Assembly: GCA_937952975.1 (NCBI GenBank)
Contig: CALFXX010000151.1
Location: 1-31,908 of the forward strand
DNA from: an uncultured Alcaligenaceae bacterium
GTDB taxonomy: Bacteria; Pseudomonadota; Gammaproteobacteria; Burkholderiales; Burkholderiaceae_B
Direction: 5' to 3'
DNA: 31,908 nucleotides
This document shows positions 17,051 to 25,556 of this stretch, piece after piece. Below the pieces are notes generated by a model. It saw only the letters and a list, made by a program, of their open reading frames with translations. It made no database searches and was not told the DNA's origin. Position numbers and translations under genes: made by a program. Within the stretch, counting starts at the first letter, position 1, and every line of letters starts with the position of its first letter.

Positions 17051-18724
17051 ATGACCAACGCAACGACTCATGGCTCGAGCGTCAAACGTTTGACGACACC
17101 GCAATACAAGACTCGTCTGACTGACGCTTTACGCAAACGCTATGTTGGCAGCAACGCATGGCACGATGTCACGTTTTACGATTTCATTGAAAAACGTGCA
17201 ATCGAACATCCCGAACGTTTGGTATTCATTGATGAGACACGCAGTCTCACCTATGGTGACCTTAAAGATCAGGTTGATCGTTGTGCGGCCTTTTTAAAAA
17301 GCATTGGCATTGGCCCCGGTGATGTGGTCACGATGCAGTTTCCTAATCGCGTCGAGTTTCCGATCGTATTTTTTTCACTTGAACTGATTGGTGCGATCGC
17401 TAACAAAATCAGCCCTGACTTCAGACGACGTGAAGTCGAATATATTCTGCGATTTTCTAACAGCAAAGCCTTTATCTGTGCTTCAAACTTCAAAGGGTTT
17501 GACTACGCAGCGATGATCGACGAACTGCGCCCTGACCTGCCTAATTTAACAACAGTTGTCGTGTCGGGTAATACGGCCGTGAAGAATGTTCATTCACTTG
17601 AGCAAGGATTAGCGACTCATTCGCCGTTGCCAAGCACCGAGCGTATTCACATGAGCCCAGATGCAGTCATGCGCATGGCTTTTACTTCAGGCACCACCGG
17701 CGATCCAAAAGGTGTGATGCATTGCTTTAACACCACGCTCTATGCCGCAGAAGTCATCAACAGTGAAATGCATGTGACCCAGGATGAAGTCTTGCTCATT
17801 TGGTTACCTGTTGGTTTGAACTGGGGCTATCTCAGTTTGTTACAAACAGTGATGGCCGGGGCTCGCGCGGTCTTGATGGAAAAATTTCAAGCGACACGTG
17901 CACTTGAACTCATTGAAAAGCATCGTGCCACGTTCATACCTACTGCGCCTGCCTCGTTACTCGCGATCCTAAACGTTCCAGAGTTTCAAAAATATGATTG
18001 CACGTCTTTACGTGTTGTCATCACCGGAGGGGCTTCTGCCGCGATCGAAACCATCCGTGACTATCAAAAACATATGAAAGGTCACCTGCTCGAACTGTAT
18101 GGCATGCTTGAAACAGGGTTTCATACCTTTACACGCTTTGAAGATGATCCCGAGAAGGTGAACGGCACCATTGGCCGCATCGTTGGACAAATGGAACTCC
18201 GTATCATCGATGAAGAGGGCAAAGATGTACCGTATGGCGAAGAAGGTGAAATCGCAGCCTATGGGCCCTCTGTGCACCTGGGCTACTTCAATAATCCAAA
18301 TGCGAACAAAGAACTCTTTACAGAGGACGACTGGTTTAGAACCGGCGATCTGGGTAAATATGTAGATCAGGCCGGCAATGTGATGATCGTGGGGCGACGC
18401 AAAGAGATGATTAATCGCGGTGGGAAAAAATATTTTCCGCGCGAAATTGAAGAATTTCTTTACGCGCATCCATCAGTTCTACATGCAGCGATCGTGGGCG
18501 TCAATGATGTTCGTTTAGGTGAAAAAAATTGCCTTTGTGTGGTACTCAAACCAGAGGCGAACTTAACGCTTGAGGATGTCACCCAAATGCTCAAAGGTCA
18601 GGTTGCCGATTACAAGTTACCTGAAATGATTGAGTTTTACGATGAGCTACCGTTTACACCAACCGGAAAAATCCGCCGTCATGTTTTGACGGCGGATGTG
18701 ATCAAGCGTATCAACGCGCGCTAA
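17051..18724 (+). CDS. AMP-forming acyl-CoA ligase (ANL superfamily)
   Basis: The 557-residue protein carries the complete ANL motif set: FTSGTTGDPKGVMH (P-loop-like A3), ELYGMLETG (A5), WFRTGDLGKYVDQAGNVMIVGRRKEMI (A7-A8 hinge) and TPTGKIRRHVL with the catalytic Lys (A10). It would adenylate a carboxylate and join it to CoA in the cytosol. The absence of an aryl-specific motif I can recognise leaves aliphatic, alicyclic or aromatic acids all possible. The reading frame extends to an earlier ATG at 17000 inside the SDR gene, but the ATG at 17051, 5 bases after that gene's stop, is the natural start. Last gene of the three-gene operon; it provides CoA activation for the product made upstream. 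Confidence 0.9.
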   Translation: MTNATTHGSSVKRLTTPQYKTRLTDALRKRYVGSNAWHDVTFYDFIEKRAIEHPERLVFIDETRSLTYGDLKDQVDRCAAFLKSIGIGPGDVVTMQFPNRVEFPIVFFSLELIGAIANKISPDFRRREVEYILRFSNSKAFICASNFKGFDYAAMIDELRPDLPNLTTVVVSGNTAVKNVHSLEQGLATHSPLPSTERIHMSPDAVMRMAFTSGTTGDPKGVMHCFNTTLYAAEVINSEMHVTQDEVLLIWLPVGLNWGYLSLLQTVMAGARAVLMEKFQATRALELIEKHRATFIPTAPASLLAILNVPEFQKYDCTSLRVVITGGASAAIETIRDYQKHMKGHLLELYGMLETGFHTFTRFEDDPEKVNGTIGRIVGQMELRIIDEEGKDVPYGEEGEIAAYGPSVHLGYFNNPNANKELFTEDDWFRTGDLGKYVDQAGNVMIVGRRKEMINRGGKKYFPREIEEFLYAHPSVLHAAIVGVNDVRLGEKNCLCVVLKPEANLTLEDVTQMLKGQVADYKLPEMIEFYDELPFTPTGKIRRHVLTADVIKRINAR

Positions 18725-18766
18725 ACAAACCACTGAAGCTGCTTTGATACTTTATTTTGTGCCGAC

Positions 18767-19180
18767 TTAAGCTGCACGCTGATCAAGCACGTCTTTGGCG
18801 ACCCGCGAGGCCTCGAGCGCTGCAGGCCAACCGCAGTAGCCAGACGAGTGAATTAAGATTTCTTGTAATTCAGCTTTGGTCCAGCCATTGTTGAGCGCGC
18901 CATTGATGTGCACAGCCAGCTCAGTGGTTCTGCCAAGGGCAATCAAGATACTGACCGTGACCAAGCTACGTGATTTAACGTCGAGCCCTGGGCGGCCCCA
19001 AATGGCCCCCCATGCCATGCCCATCACGGCCTCTTGCATTGGCTGAAGAAAGGTATCTTCTTTTGCTTTTTGCAACGAACGATCAACGTGGGCATCACCC
19101 AGCGTTGCGCGACGCATGCGCTCGCCCAAGGCAAGAATTTCGGGGGTAATAGGCTCAAAAGGCTTTGAAGAGTTTGTCAT
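18767..19180 (-). CDS. Carboxymuconolactone decarboxylase-family protein (PcaC-like)
   Basis: This 137-residue all-helical protein matches the CMD family: ILALGERMRRATLGDAHVDRS at the start, VKSRSLVTVSILIALGRTTELAVHINGALNNGWTKAELQEILIHSSGYCGWPAALEA in the core. PcaC itself decarboxylates 4-carboxymuconolactone in protocatechuate breakdown, and many relatives accompany other catabolic routes or have unknown roles. It has the single Cys of PcaC-like members in GYCGWP rather than the CxxC of AhpD peroxidase-type proteins. AGGT lies 7 bases before the ATG. It is downstream of an SDR on the same strand with a 50-base AT-rich gap and probably cotranscribed. No other pca genes are present, so PcaC function itself is doubtful. 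Confidence 0.85.
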   Translation of the reverse strand: MTNSSKPFEPITPEILALGERMRRATLGDAHVDRSLQKAKEDTFLQPMQEAVMGMAWGAIWGRPGLDVKSRSLVTVSILIALGRTTELAVHINGALNNGWTKAELQEILIHSSGYCGWPAALEASRVAKDVLDQRAA

Positions 19181-19230
19181 CGTTGTACCTATATAAATTA
19201 AATGTAAATAATTAAATTAAGCGCACGTGA

Positions 19231-20040
19231 TTATCGCGGAATATTGACCAAGCCGCCGCCATCAACGGCAAGATCCACGCCAGTAATGAATTGTGCCTCA
19301 TCTGACGCTAAAAATAACGCGGCATTGGCGACGTCCCAGCCTGATCCCATTCGGTTACGTAACGGCACTCTGACATTGCGTTCAGCCACAACTTGGTCGC
19401 GCGTCTTACCAAAAACAGTCGCGCGCGTGTCGACGGCCATCGGCGTATCCATCAACCCTGGAAGAATCGTATTCGCGCGAATGCCGTACTCGGCATTTTC
19501 GATGGCCAACTGTTTGGTGTATTCAATCAAGGCAGCCTTGGTTGTCTTATACGTCACCCAAGGGTAGCGCTGGTAGGCCGAGATCGATGAAATAGTGATG
19601 ATGACGCCAGACTGCTGCTCGCGCATGATCGGCAGCACATGCTTACACGCCATCACGCAACCCTTTAGATTGACGTTGGTGATCAGATCAAAGGCCTCTT
19701 CAGTGATCTCGGTCGGGCTCGCATCATTACCTGCAACGCTGATGCCAACGTTGTAATGCAAGATATCGATGCGGCCCCACTTCTGTTTAGCAAAGGCTAT
19801 CGCAGTTGCCAGATCGCTTTCTTTACAGACATCGGCCTCAAACGGAACAATTTCTAGAGCCCCATATTCTTCAGTCGCAATTTTGCAGGTTTCTGCTGCT
19901 GAAGCGAGGCTGCGGTCAACTGCCAAAATACGTGCACCCTCTTGCGCAAAACGCAATACCGTCGCCCGACCGTTACCTGTCGTCATGCCAGGGCTTTGGC
20001 CTGCGCCAATGATCACTGCTATTTTGTCTTTCAGTCTCAT
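19231..20040 (-). CDS. Classical SDR-family oxidoreductase
   Basis: The 269-residue protein keeps the full catalytic set: Ser151 in TISSISAY, Tyr164 and Lys168 in TYKTTKAAL, and ends in LAVDGGGLVNIPR. The cofactor motif is an expanded version, GAGQSPGMTTGNGRA, with several residues inserted between the usual glycines, a form known in a branch of SDRs. AVDRS after beta2 points to NAD. It should oxidise or reduce an alcohol/ketone or CoA-linked hydroxyacyl intermediate. It precedes the CMD-like gene, and a terminator separates it from the MHS transporter upstream, so it has its own promoter in 20041-20073 or the adjacent gap. Contrast with the SDR at 16266, which lacks Tyr and Lys. Confidence 0.91.
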   Translation of the reverse strand: MRLKDKIAVIIGAGQSPGMTTGNGRATVLRFAQEGARILAVDRSLASAAETCKIATEEYGALEIVPFEADVCKESDLATAIAFAKQKWGRIDILHYNVGISVAGNDASPTEITEEAFDLITNVNLKGCVMACKHVLPIMREQQSGVIITISSISAYQRYPWVTYKTTKAALIEYTKQLAIENAEYGIRANTILPGLMDTPMAVDTRATVFGKTRDQVVAERNVRVPLRNRMGSGWDVANAALFLASDEAQFITGVDLAVDGGGLVNIPR

Positions 20041-20070
20041 TTGTTGTTATCGTTAATTTGGTTAATTGAA

Positions 20071-20104
20071 AAAGCCCGATCAAACTTCCGTTCGATCGGG
20101 CCTT
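20071..20104 (-). terminator. Rho-independent terminator of the MHS transporter gene
   Basis: On the minus strand GCCCGATC and GATCGGGC form an 8-bp stem with a 12-base loop, followed by TTTTTC. It lies 30 bases after the transporter stop and separates it from the SDR gene downstream. Confidence 0.88.
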
Positions 20105-20133
20105 AGTTATAACGCTAAACTGATTAGCCGTTT

Positions 20134-21864
20134 CTAGCGACGGCTGTCCTCAGCAAAAATATCCTTGTCTTTGTTCTCAGGAACAAAGATCATACCGATC
20201 ACAAGCGTCATCCCTGCAATCGCGATTGGGTACCACAAACCGTAGTATGGATCGCCGGTTTGCGCAATCATCGCAAATGACGTAGCAGGCAGCAAGCCAC
20301 CAAACCACCCGTTACCGATGTGATACGGCAGCGACATACCGGTGTAGCGAATACGAGTTGGGAATAACTCGACGAGCGCGGCAGCGATTGGGCCATACAC
20401 CATGGTGACCAACACCACGAGATACGTCAGCAACAGCACAAGCGGAAGCGTTTGAGCATTAAAGATGTCAAAGAATCCGTTCATCTTGATGATGCCTTTG
20501 GCCGCCTGTCCTGCAACGGGATAGCCAGCAGCAACCAGAGCATCGTTTACTGATTTCGTAAAGGCCGCAGGCGCAGTCTTGATAGCGTCGCCAGTCAGCT
20601 TGGAAGCATCGTAACCGGCAATCTCAGTTGTACCCACCATCACTTTTGCCGGAATCGCACCAGGAGTGTTTTGCACAGAGTAGTTCACTGAACTACGAGC
20701 CAATAGCGCTTTGGTCACGTCGCATGAGCTGGTGAACTTAGCCGTGCCCACTGGATTGAACTGGAATGAGCAATCCTTTTCGTCAGCAATGACGGTCACC
20801 TTAGTATTTTGCTGCGCAGCATGCAACGCTGGATTAGCCAACTGGGTGATCGATTTAAACACTGGGAAGTAAGTCACAATCGCAAGAAAGCAACCCGCCA
20901 AAATGATTTTCTTGCGACCGATTCGGTCTGACAGCGAACCAAAAATCACAAAGCCTGCTGTGCCCAAAATCAACGACCAAGCGATCAGCACGTTGGCGGT
21001 GAACATATCCAAGCGCAAAATCGTTTGCAAGAAGAACAGCACATAAAACTGGCCGGTGTACCAAACAACCGCTTGACCGGCGGTCAAACCAAACAAGGCG
21101 ATCAAGGCGAATTTCCCGTTGCTCCAGTTACCGAAGGCTTCTGCAATCGGTGCTTTTGAGCTGGTTCCTTCTTCTTTCATCTTCTTGAAAGCGGGTGACT
21201 CCTCCATCTGCAAGCGAATCCAAACAGACACAGCCAACAAGATGCTCGACAGCAAGAACGGAATACGCCAGCCCCACTCAGCAAACTCTTTTTCACCCAC
21301 CATGGTGCGGACAACAAGAATCACCATCAGCGACAGCAGCAGGCCCAAGGTTGCGGTGGTTTGAATCCAGCTTGTGAAAAAACCGCGCCGATTCGCTGGC
21401 GCATGTTCGGCCACATAGACCACCGCACCGCCATACTCGCCCCCCAACGCCAAGCCTTGCAACATGCGCAGCGCGATCAAGATGATCGGAGCTGCCCAGC
21501 CAATCGTACTGTAGCCAGGCAACAGGCCGACGATAAAGGTCGACAGGCCCATGATCAAAATAGTCATGAGGAACGTTTGCTTACGACCGATCATGTCGCC
21601 CAGACGACCAAAGAACAAGGCGCCGAAAGGTCGCACCAAGAAGCCGGCTGCAAACGCTAACAATGCGAAGACGTTACGTGTTGATTCAGGAAACGATGAA
21701 AAAAATTGAGCACCGATAATCGCAGCAAGCGACCCATATAAATAAAAGTCGTACCATTCAAAAATTGTGCCCGCTGAAGAAGCAAGAATTACTCGTTTCT
21801 CTTCGCGCGTCATTGGTCTTTTACGGTCGTCAATTGACCCTGCGCTAGACGTATTGGTGCTCAT
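20134..21864 (-). CDS. MFS transporter, metabolite:H+ symporter (MHS) family, with an enlarged periplasmic loop
   Basis: The 576-residue protein shows MHS hallmarks: FEWYDFYLYGSLA in TM1, GRLGDMIGRK (motif A, loop 2-3), RMLQGLALGGEYGGA in TM4 and a repeated motif A GSLSDRIGRKK in loop 8-9. These carriers import organic acids, betaines or aromatic acids with protons (ProP, ShiA, KgtP). At about residues 340-470, between TM9 and TM10 and so predicted periplasmic, there is a ~130-residue insertion that contains Cys365 and Cys381 and looks soluble. This accounts for its extra length over typical 430-450-residue members. GGAGA sits 7 bases before the ATG. It lies beside the catabolic SDR/CMD genes and may carry a related substrate, but its terminator makes it a separate unit. 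Confidence 0.92.
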   Translation of the reverse strand: MSTNTSSAGSIDDRKRPMTREEKRVILASSAGTIFEWYDFYLYGSLAAIIGAQFFSSFPESTRNVFALLAFAAGFLVRPFGALFFGRLGDMIGRKQTFLMTILIMGLSTFIVGLLPGYSTIGWAAPIILIALRMLQGLALGGEYGGAVVYVAEHAPANRRGFFTSWIQTTATLGLLLSLMVILVVRTMVGEKEFAEWGWRIPFLLSSILLAVSVWIRLQMEESPAFKKMKEEGTSSKAPIAEAFGNWSNGKFALIALFGLTAGQAVVWYTGQFYVLFFLQTILRLDMFTANVLIAWSLILGTAGFVIFGSLSDRIGRKKIILAGCFLAIVTYFPVFKSITQLANPALHAAQQNTKVTVIADEKDCSFQFNPVGTAKFTSSCDVTKALLARSSVNYSVQNTPGAIPAKVMVGTTEIAGYDASKLTGDAIKTAPAAFTKSVNDALVAAGYPVAGQAAKGIIKMNGFFDIFNAQTLPLVLLLTYLVVLVTMVYGPIAAALVELFPTRIRYTGMSLPYHIGNGWFGGLLPATSFAMIAQTGDPYYGLWYPIAIAGMTLVIGMIFVPENKDKDIFAEDSRR

Positions 21865-22037
21865 ATTGAATCTCCGAATAGTGGTGAATCACCGTTTTTT
21901 ATTTCTGGATAAATGGACACGGTTGAGCGCCGCACATTTATTTGCAAGAAATATTAGCAGTCCAGACCCAATAAGTCTGCAAAATCGCCTCAGTTTTCAC
22001 CATACCTAGGGAAAACATCAGGTCATGCTTCCGTACG

Positions 22038-22271
22038 CTATTTATCGTTATTGAGCGCACGTTGCGCACGTTTTTGACGCCAGCGACTCGATAGTTGAAG
22101 ACCCAAACCGCCACCGATGCCCAACAACAAAATTCCGATCAAAGCACTGTTGGTATAGCCCGGTTCAAAGGCGTCAAAGCCTAGCCACGCCCCGAGCCAC
22201 AGGCCACACTGCGCCCCCACCACGAAACCAACAGCGTCTGAAATGCCCACTAACCATGGAGAAAATTTCAT
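22038..22271 (-). CDS. Small hypothetical membrane protein
   Basis: The 77-residue product from the ATG at 22271 has two predicted membrane segments, one near residues 12-31 (VGFVVGAQCGLWLGAWLGF) and one near 42-61 (SALIGILLLGIGGGLGLQL), then a basic tail (SRWRQKRAQR). The frame is open 39 residues further upstream, but that part is not membrane-like and lies in the repeat-bearing region. I do not recognise the family. The two glycine-rich segments resemble AtpZ/AtpI-sized proteins superficially, with no support from neighbours. Divergent from the cupin-chrA pair; the start has only a weak ribosome site. Confidence 0.55.
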   Translation of the reverse strand: MKFSPWLVGISDAVGFVVGAQCGLWLGAWLGFDAFEPGYTNSALIGILLLGIGGGLGLQLSSRWRQKRAQRALNNDK

Positions 22272-22334
22272 AGAAACCCAACAGAAAATAATAGAAAAAA
22301 ATTGTAATCGCCGCTCTGAAAAACCTCGCAGATC

Positions 22335-22417
22335 ACTTACTGCAAACTTACGAAAAATGTGCAAAAAAAAGACACCTAAGCCCTGCAAAATCGGCGTATC
22401 ACTTACGCCGGACTTAC
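22335..22417. promoter_or_regulatory. Two pairs of ACTTAC direct repeats with 11-bp period
   Basis: ACTTAC occurs at 22335, 22346, 22401 and 22412. Within each pair the spacing is 11 bp (one helical turn), and the pairs are 66 bp apart. Both pairs are preceded by ATC. Eleven-base direct repeats are typical of OmpR/PhoB-type response regulators. They lie in the 237-base divergent region before the cupin-chrA genes. Confidence 0.5.
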
Positions 22418-22508
22418 TTACGCTAAATTCTGACCTATTATTAGCTCAGGTCTTTTGCGCAGCTAGCTTAACTCGCGTTCCACTTAAAACGCATCCGGTA
22501 TAAAAAAT

Positions 22509-22793
22509 ATGACTACTCTAAATTTCGAGTCCTTCAAAAAACAGTTTCTCGATGCGGGCTTTGATGAAGTCCTTGAGCGCACATGGGAGGCCAATACAGA
22601 GGTGCCGATGCATACGCACCCGTTTAGCGTCGAGGCTGTCGTCACACAGGGCGAAATGTGGATGACCTGTCGAGGTGAAACGCGACACCTCACCGTAGGT
22701 GATACGTTTGAAGTACAGTTTGAAGAGCCTCATGCTGAGCGCTACGGCGCGCAAGGCGCTACGTTTTGGGTTGCACGAAAGCGTTTGCCGTGA
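22509..22793 (+). CDS. Small single-domain cupin protein
   Basis: The 94-residue protein has both cupin motifs: PMHTHPFSVEAVVTQGEMW (motif 1, with two His ligands and a Glu) and LTVGDTFEVQFEEPHAERYG (motif 2, with a His). It therefore can bind a metal and forms a small barrel. Its stop TGA overlaps the GTG start of chrA by 4 bases (GTGA), so the two are translationally coupled. A role as a sensor or small-molecule binding partner in the chromate locus is inference. The ATG at 22509 directly follows TATAAA, and I see no Shine-Dalgarno. Confidence 0.8.
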   Translation: MTTLNFESFKKQFLDAGFDEVLERTWEANTEVPMHTHPFSVEAVVTQGEMWMTCRGETRHLTVGDTFEVQFEEPHAERYGAQGATFWVARKRLP

Positions 22794-24133
22794 ATACGGC
22801 CGCTACACCTCCCGAGCCACAGGTTAGTTTCTGGCAAGCTTTCATCTTTTGGCTCAAACTCGGCTGCATTAGCTTTGGCGGCCCAGCAGGGCAAATCGCG
22901 CTGATGCACCAAGAACTTGTGGTGCGTCGGCGTTGGATCTCTGAGAAGCGTTTTCTTCACGCGTTGAACTACTGCATGGTGCTACCGGGGCCTGAGGCCC
23001 AACAACTCGCCACGTACATCGGTTGGCTGTTGCACCGAACGTGCGGCGGTGTTGTCGCTGGCGTTTTATTTGTTTTACCTTCGCTATTTTTATTGATCCT
23101 ACTGTCTTGGATCTATATCGCTTATGGCGAGGTCTCAGTTGTCGCGGGATTGTTCTACGGCATCAAACCCGCTGTCACCGCGATCGTGGTTCAAGCGGCG
23201 CATCGCATTGGTTCACGTGCGTTAAAAAATAATCTGCTGTGGGCGATTGCCGGTGCGAGTTTTGTGGCGATTTTTGCGTTCGATCTTCCTTTTCCCTTGA
23301 TCGTTCTGGGCGCGGCCGCCATTGGTTTTATTGTTGGTCGCTTCAAGCCGCAATTATTTCAAGCCAGCGCCAGTCATGCCCAGTCAAAAGAGGGCCATGG
23401 CCCCGCCTTAATCGATGACAACACCCCAACGCCGGCGCACGCTATGTTTACGTGGACACGGTTGATGAAAGTGTTGCTGGTCGGCGCAGTACTCTGGACC
23501 GTTCCGATCGGCTACTTGATCTGGAACTTTGGCTGGGGTCACACGCTCACCCAAATGAGTTGGTTCTTTACGAAGGCAGCCTTGCTCACCTTTGGTGGTG
23601 CCTATGCCGTGCTGCCCTACGTTTATCAGGGCGCAGTCGAGACTTTCAACTGGGCCACCGCCTCACAAATGATTGATGGATTAGCCCTAGGCGAAACGAC
23701 ACCCGGTCCCTTAATTATGGTGGTTACGTTCGTTGCTTTTATTGGCGGCTACACCAAAGCACTTTTTGGCGCTGACAGCCTTTTCTTGGCGGGTACCGTT
23801 GCGGCCTGCTTAGTCACCTGGTTTACTTTTTTGCCTTCTTTTTTGTTTATTTTTGCCGGCGGTCCGCTGATTGAGACCACGCACAATAATCTTCGATTCA
23901 CTGCAGGTTTAACCGCCATCACCGCCGCTGTGGTTGGTGTCATTTTGAATCTAGCCTTGTTCTTTGGTTATCACGTGCTGTGGCCAACCGGCTTTCAAGG
24001 TGCCTTTGACTGGCCCTCGGCTTTGATTGCAGTGGCTGCTGGAGTCGCACTCTTCAAATACAAGCGCAATGTGATTCACGTGATTGTTGTGAGTGGACTG
24101 CTGGGCGTCTGCCTGAAGTGGCTGATTGTCTGA
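22790..24133 (+). CDS. chrA: Chromate transporter ChrA (CHR family, two-domain form)
   Basis: From the GTG at 22790 the protein has 447 residues and about ten to twelve membrane segments. It contains the two homologous CHR halves: the first with ISFGGPAGQIALMHQE and VLPGPEAQQLATYIGWLLH, the second with LLTFGGAYAVLPYV and GLALGETTPGPLIMVVTFVAFIGG. Two-half CHR proteins of this size export chromate and give chromate resistance, or transport related oxyanions such as sulfate. The frame extends to an ATG at 22766 inside the cupin gene, but the coupled GTGA start gives a normal N-terminus. A hydrophilic linker of about 45 residues joins the halves. No chrB regulator is adjacent. Confidence 0.93.
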   Translation: MNTAATPPEPQVSFWQAFIFWLKLGCISFGGPAGQIALMHQELVVRRRWISEKRFLHALNYCMVLPGPEAQQLATYIGWLLHRTCGGVVAGVLFVLPSLFLLILLSWIYIAYGEVSVVAGLFYGIKPAVTAIVVQAAHRIGSRALKNNLLWAIAGASFVAIFAFDLPFPLIVLGAAAIGFIVGRFKPQLFQASASHAQSKEGHGPALIDDNTPTPAHAMFTWTRLMKVLLVGAVLWTVPIGYLIWNFGWGHTLTQMSWFFTKAALLTFGGAYAVLPYVYQGAVETFNWATASQMIDGLALGETTPGPLIMVVTFVAFIGGYTKALFGADSLFLAGTVAACLVTWFTFLPSFLFIFAGGPLIETTHNNLRFTAGLTAITAAVVGVILNLALFFGYHVLWPTGFQGAFDWPSALIAVAAGVALFKYKRNVIHVIVVSGLLGVCLKWLIV

Positions 24134-24314
24134 GGCCGTCTGCGTCTGACTGCAACGTCTTGATAAGCACCCGCCACTGATATGTGGCGACAGGCTCGCC
24201 CATCAAACTAGAAAAGACTGGTTTTGCAAGGCACGAGCGCGATCTTAGGGTATATTCTTGACTAAATTACTGGGCTATTCATCGCCCGACCAATTGTCAA
24301 GGATTCAATCTGTC

Positions 24315-25556
24315 ATGCAAGCGACTCACACCGACTTAAGTCAACCTAGCGGTCAGCCTCAGCCTCAGGGCCCTGAAAAACTGCCAGGCATTCGTCACAT
24401 CATTGCGGTGGGCAGTGGCAAAGGTGGTGTGGGCAAATCAACCGTCAGTACAAACTTGGCGCTGGCGCTACAACAGACAGGTGCCCGTGTCGGGCTTGTC
24501 GACGCTGATATCCTAGGGCCAAGCATCTGCGGCATGCTAGGCATCACGACAAGCGGCCAACCCGACTTAACACCTGAGGGCAAGATGATACCGGCCCAGC
24601 GCTTTGGGCTAAAGGTTGTGTCAATGGCGATGTTCACCGGTGACGATACGCCTGCGGTCTTACGAGGTCCGATGGTGACCAAGTACCTTCGTCTGTTTAC
24701 GGCGGGCGTCGAATGGGGCAACTTGGATTACTTGATTCTTGATCTGCCGCCCGGCACGGGCGACACCCAACTTACGATTGCGCAAAGCACGCCACTTTCT
24801 GGCGTTGTGATTGTGACAACCCCTCAGGCGGTGAGTTTAAAAATTGCACGACGTGGCTTGCGGATGTTTCAAAAAGTGCACGTGCCGATTCTAGGCATCG
24901 TCGAAAACATGCGCACCTTCACGTGCCCGCACTGTGGCGAGACCACTGACATCTTTAGGCATGGTGGTGGCGAAAAAATGAGTCAAGAGCTTGAGGTGCC
25001 ATTTTTAGGTGCCCTGCCCTTAGCGAGCGAAGTGGTCACCTGTGGCGACGAGGGTCGTCCCATCGTCGCTGGTTTGCCACAGTCAGCCAGCGCTCAGGTT
25101 TACACGTCCATCGCAGCGCAACTGATCCAAGCGATGCGCAATACCGCAACGGTACTTAAACCGTTTATGTGGAACTTTGAAGCAAACACAGGCGCACCCG
25201 AGTGGCTGTCTAACGAAGTACATCAACACGGCGCGATCGACACACCCATCGGTATGCGTAAACGCGACGCCCGCACATTAACGATTTTGTGGGAAGACGG
25301 CCAGCAGTCAGATTTTGACGTACGAGATTTGCGCTTAGCCTGCCAATGCGCGCTGTGTGTTGAAGAGATGAGTGGTCGTCCATTGCTTGATCCAAAAACT
25401 GTACGCGCTGATGTTGCGCCCAACAAAATCATGAGCGTGGGGAACTATGCCATTGGTTTTGACTGGAACGATGGTCATAACAGCGGGATCCATGCATTTA
25501 CAAGGCTACGAAAATTTGCTGATGAAGCCGCAGCAAATCGCTCAGAAGATGTCTGA
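24315..25556 (+). CDS. Mrp/NBP35-type Fe-S carrier ATPase fused to a C-terminal DUF971 (GBBH-like N) domain
   Basis: From the ATG at 24315 (AAGGAT 11 bases before) the protein has 413 residues. The ParA/MinD-type ATPase has the deviant Walker A GSGKGGVGKST at about residues 33-43, VDADILGPSICGMLG, LDYLILDLPPGTGDTQLT and the Mrp CxxC with Cys204 and Cys207 (CPHC), which bridges a cluster in the dimer. The N-terminal DUF59/MIP18 domain of many bacterial Mrps is absent. From about residue 310 a DUF971 domain follows, with LTILWEDGQQSDF, LRLACQCALC, VGNYAIGFDWNDGHNSGIH and FTRLRKF. This order (Mrp then DUF971) is that of the C-terminal two-thirds of plant HCF101. It overlaps the Nfu gene by 8 bases. 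A TTG at 24258 is an alternative start. Confidence 0.88.
   Translation: MQATHTDLSQPSGQPQPQGPEKLPGIRHIIAVGSGKGGVGKSTVSTNLALALQQTGARVGLVDADILGPSICGMLGITTSGQPDLTPEGKMIPAQRFGLKVVSMAMFTGDDTPAVLRGPMVTKYLRLFTAGVEWGNLDYLILDLPPGTGDTQLTIAQSTPLSGVVIVTTPQAVSLKIARRGLRMFQKVHVPILGIVENMRTFTCPHCGETTDIFRHGGGEKMSQELEVPFLGALPLASEVVTCGDEGRPIVAGLPQSASAQVYTSIAAQLIQAMRNTATVLKPFMWNFEANTGAPEWLSNEVHQHGAIDTPIGMRKRDARTLTILWEDGQQSDFDVRDLRLACQCALCVEEMSGRPLLDPKTVRADVAPNKIMSVGNYAIGFDWNDGHNSGIHAFTRLRKFADEAAANRSEDV

Noticed and set aside
18725..18766. Terminator between the ligase and the CMD-like gene
   Set aside because: No stem-loop with a T-run is visible in this short convergent gap.
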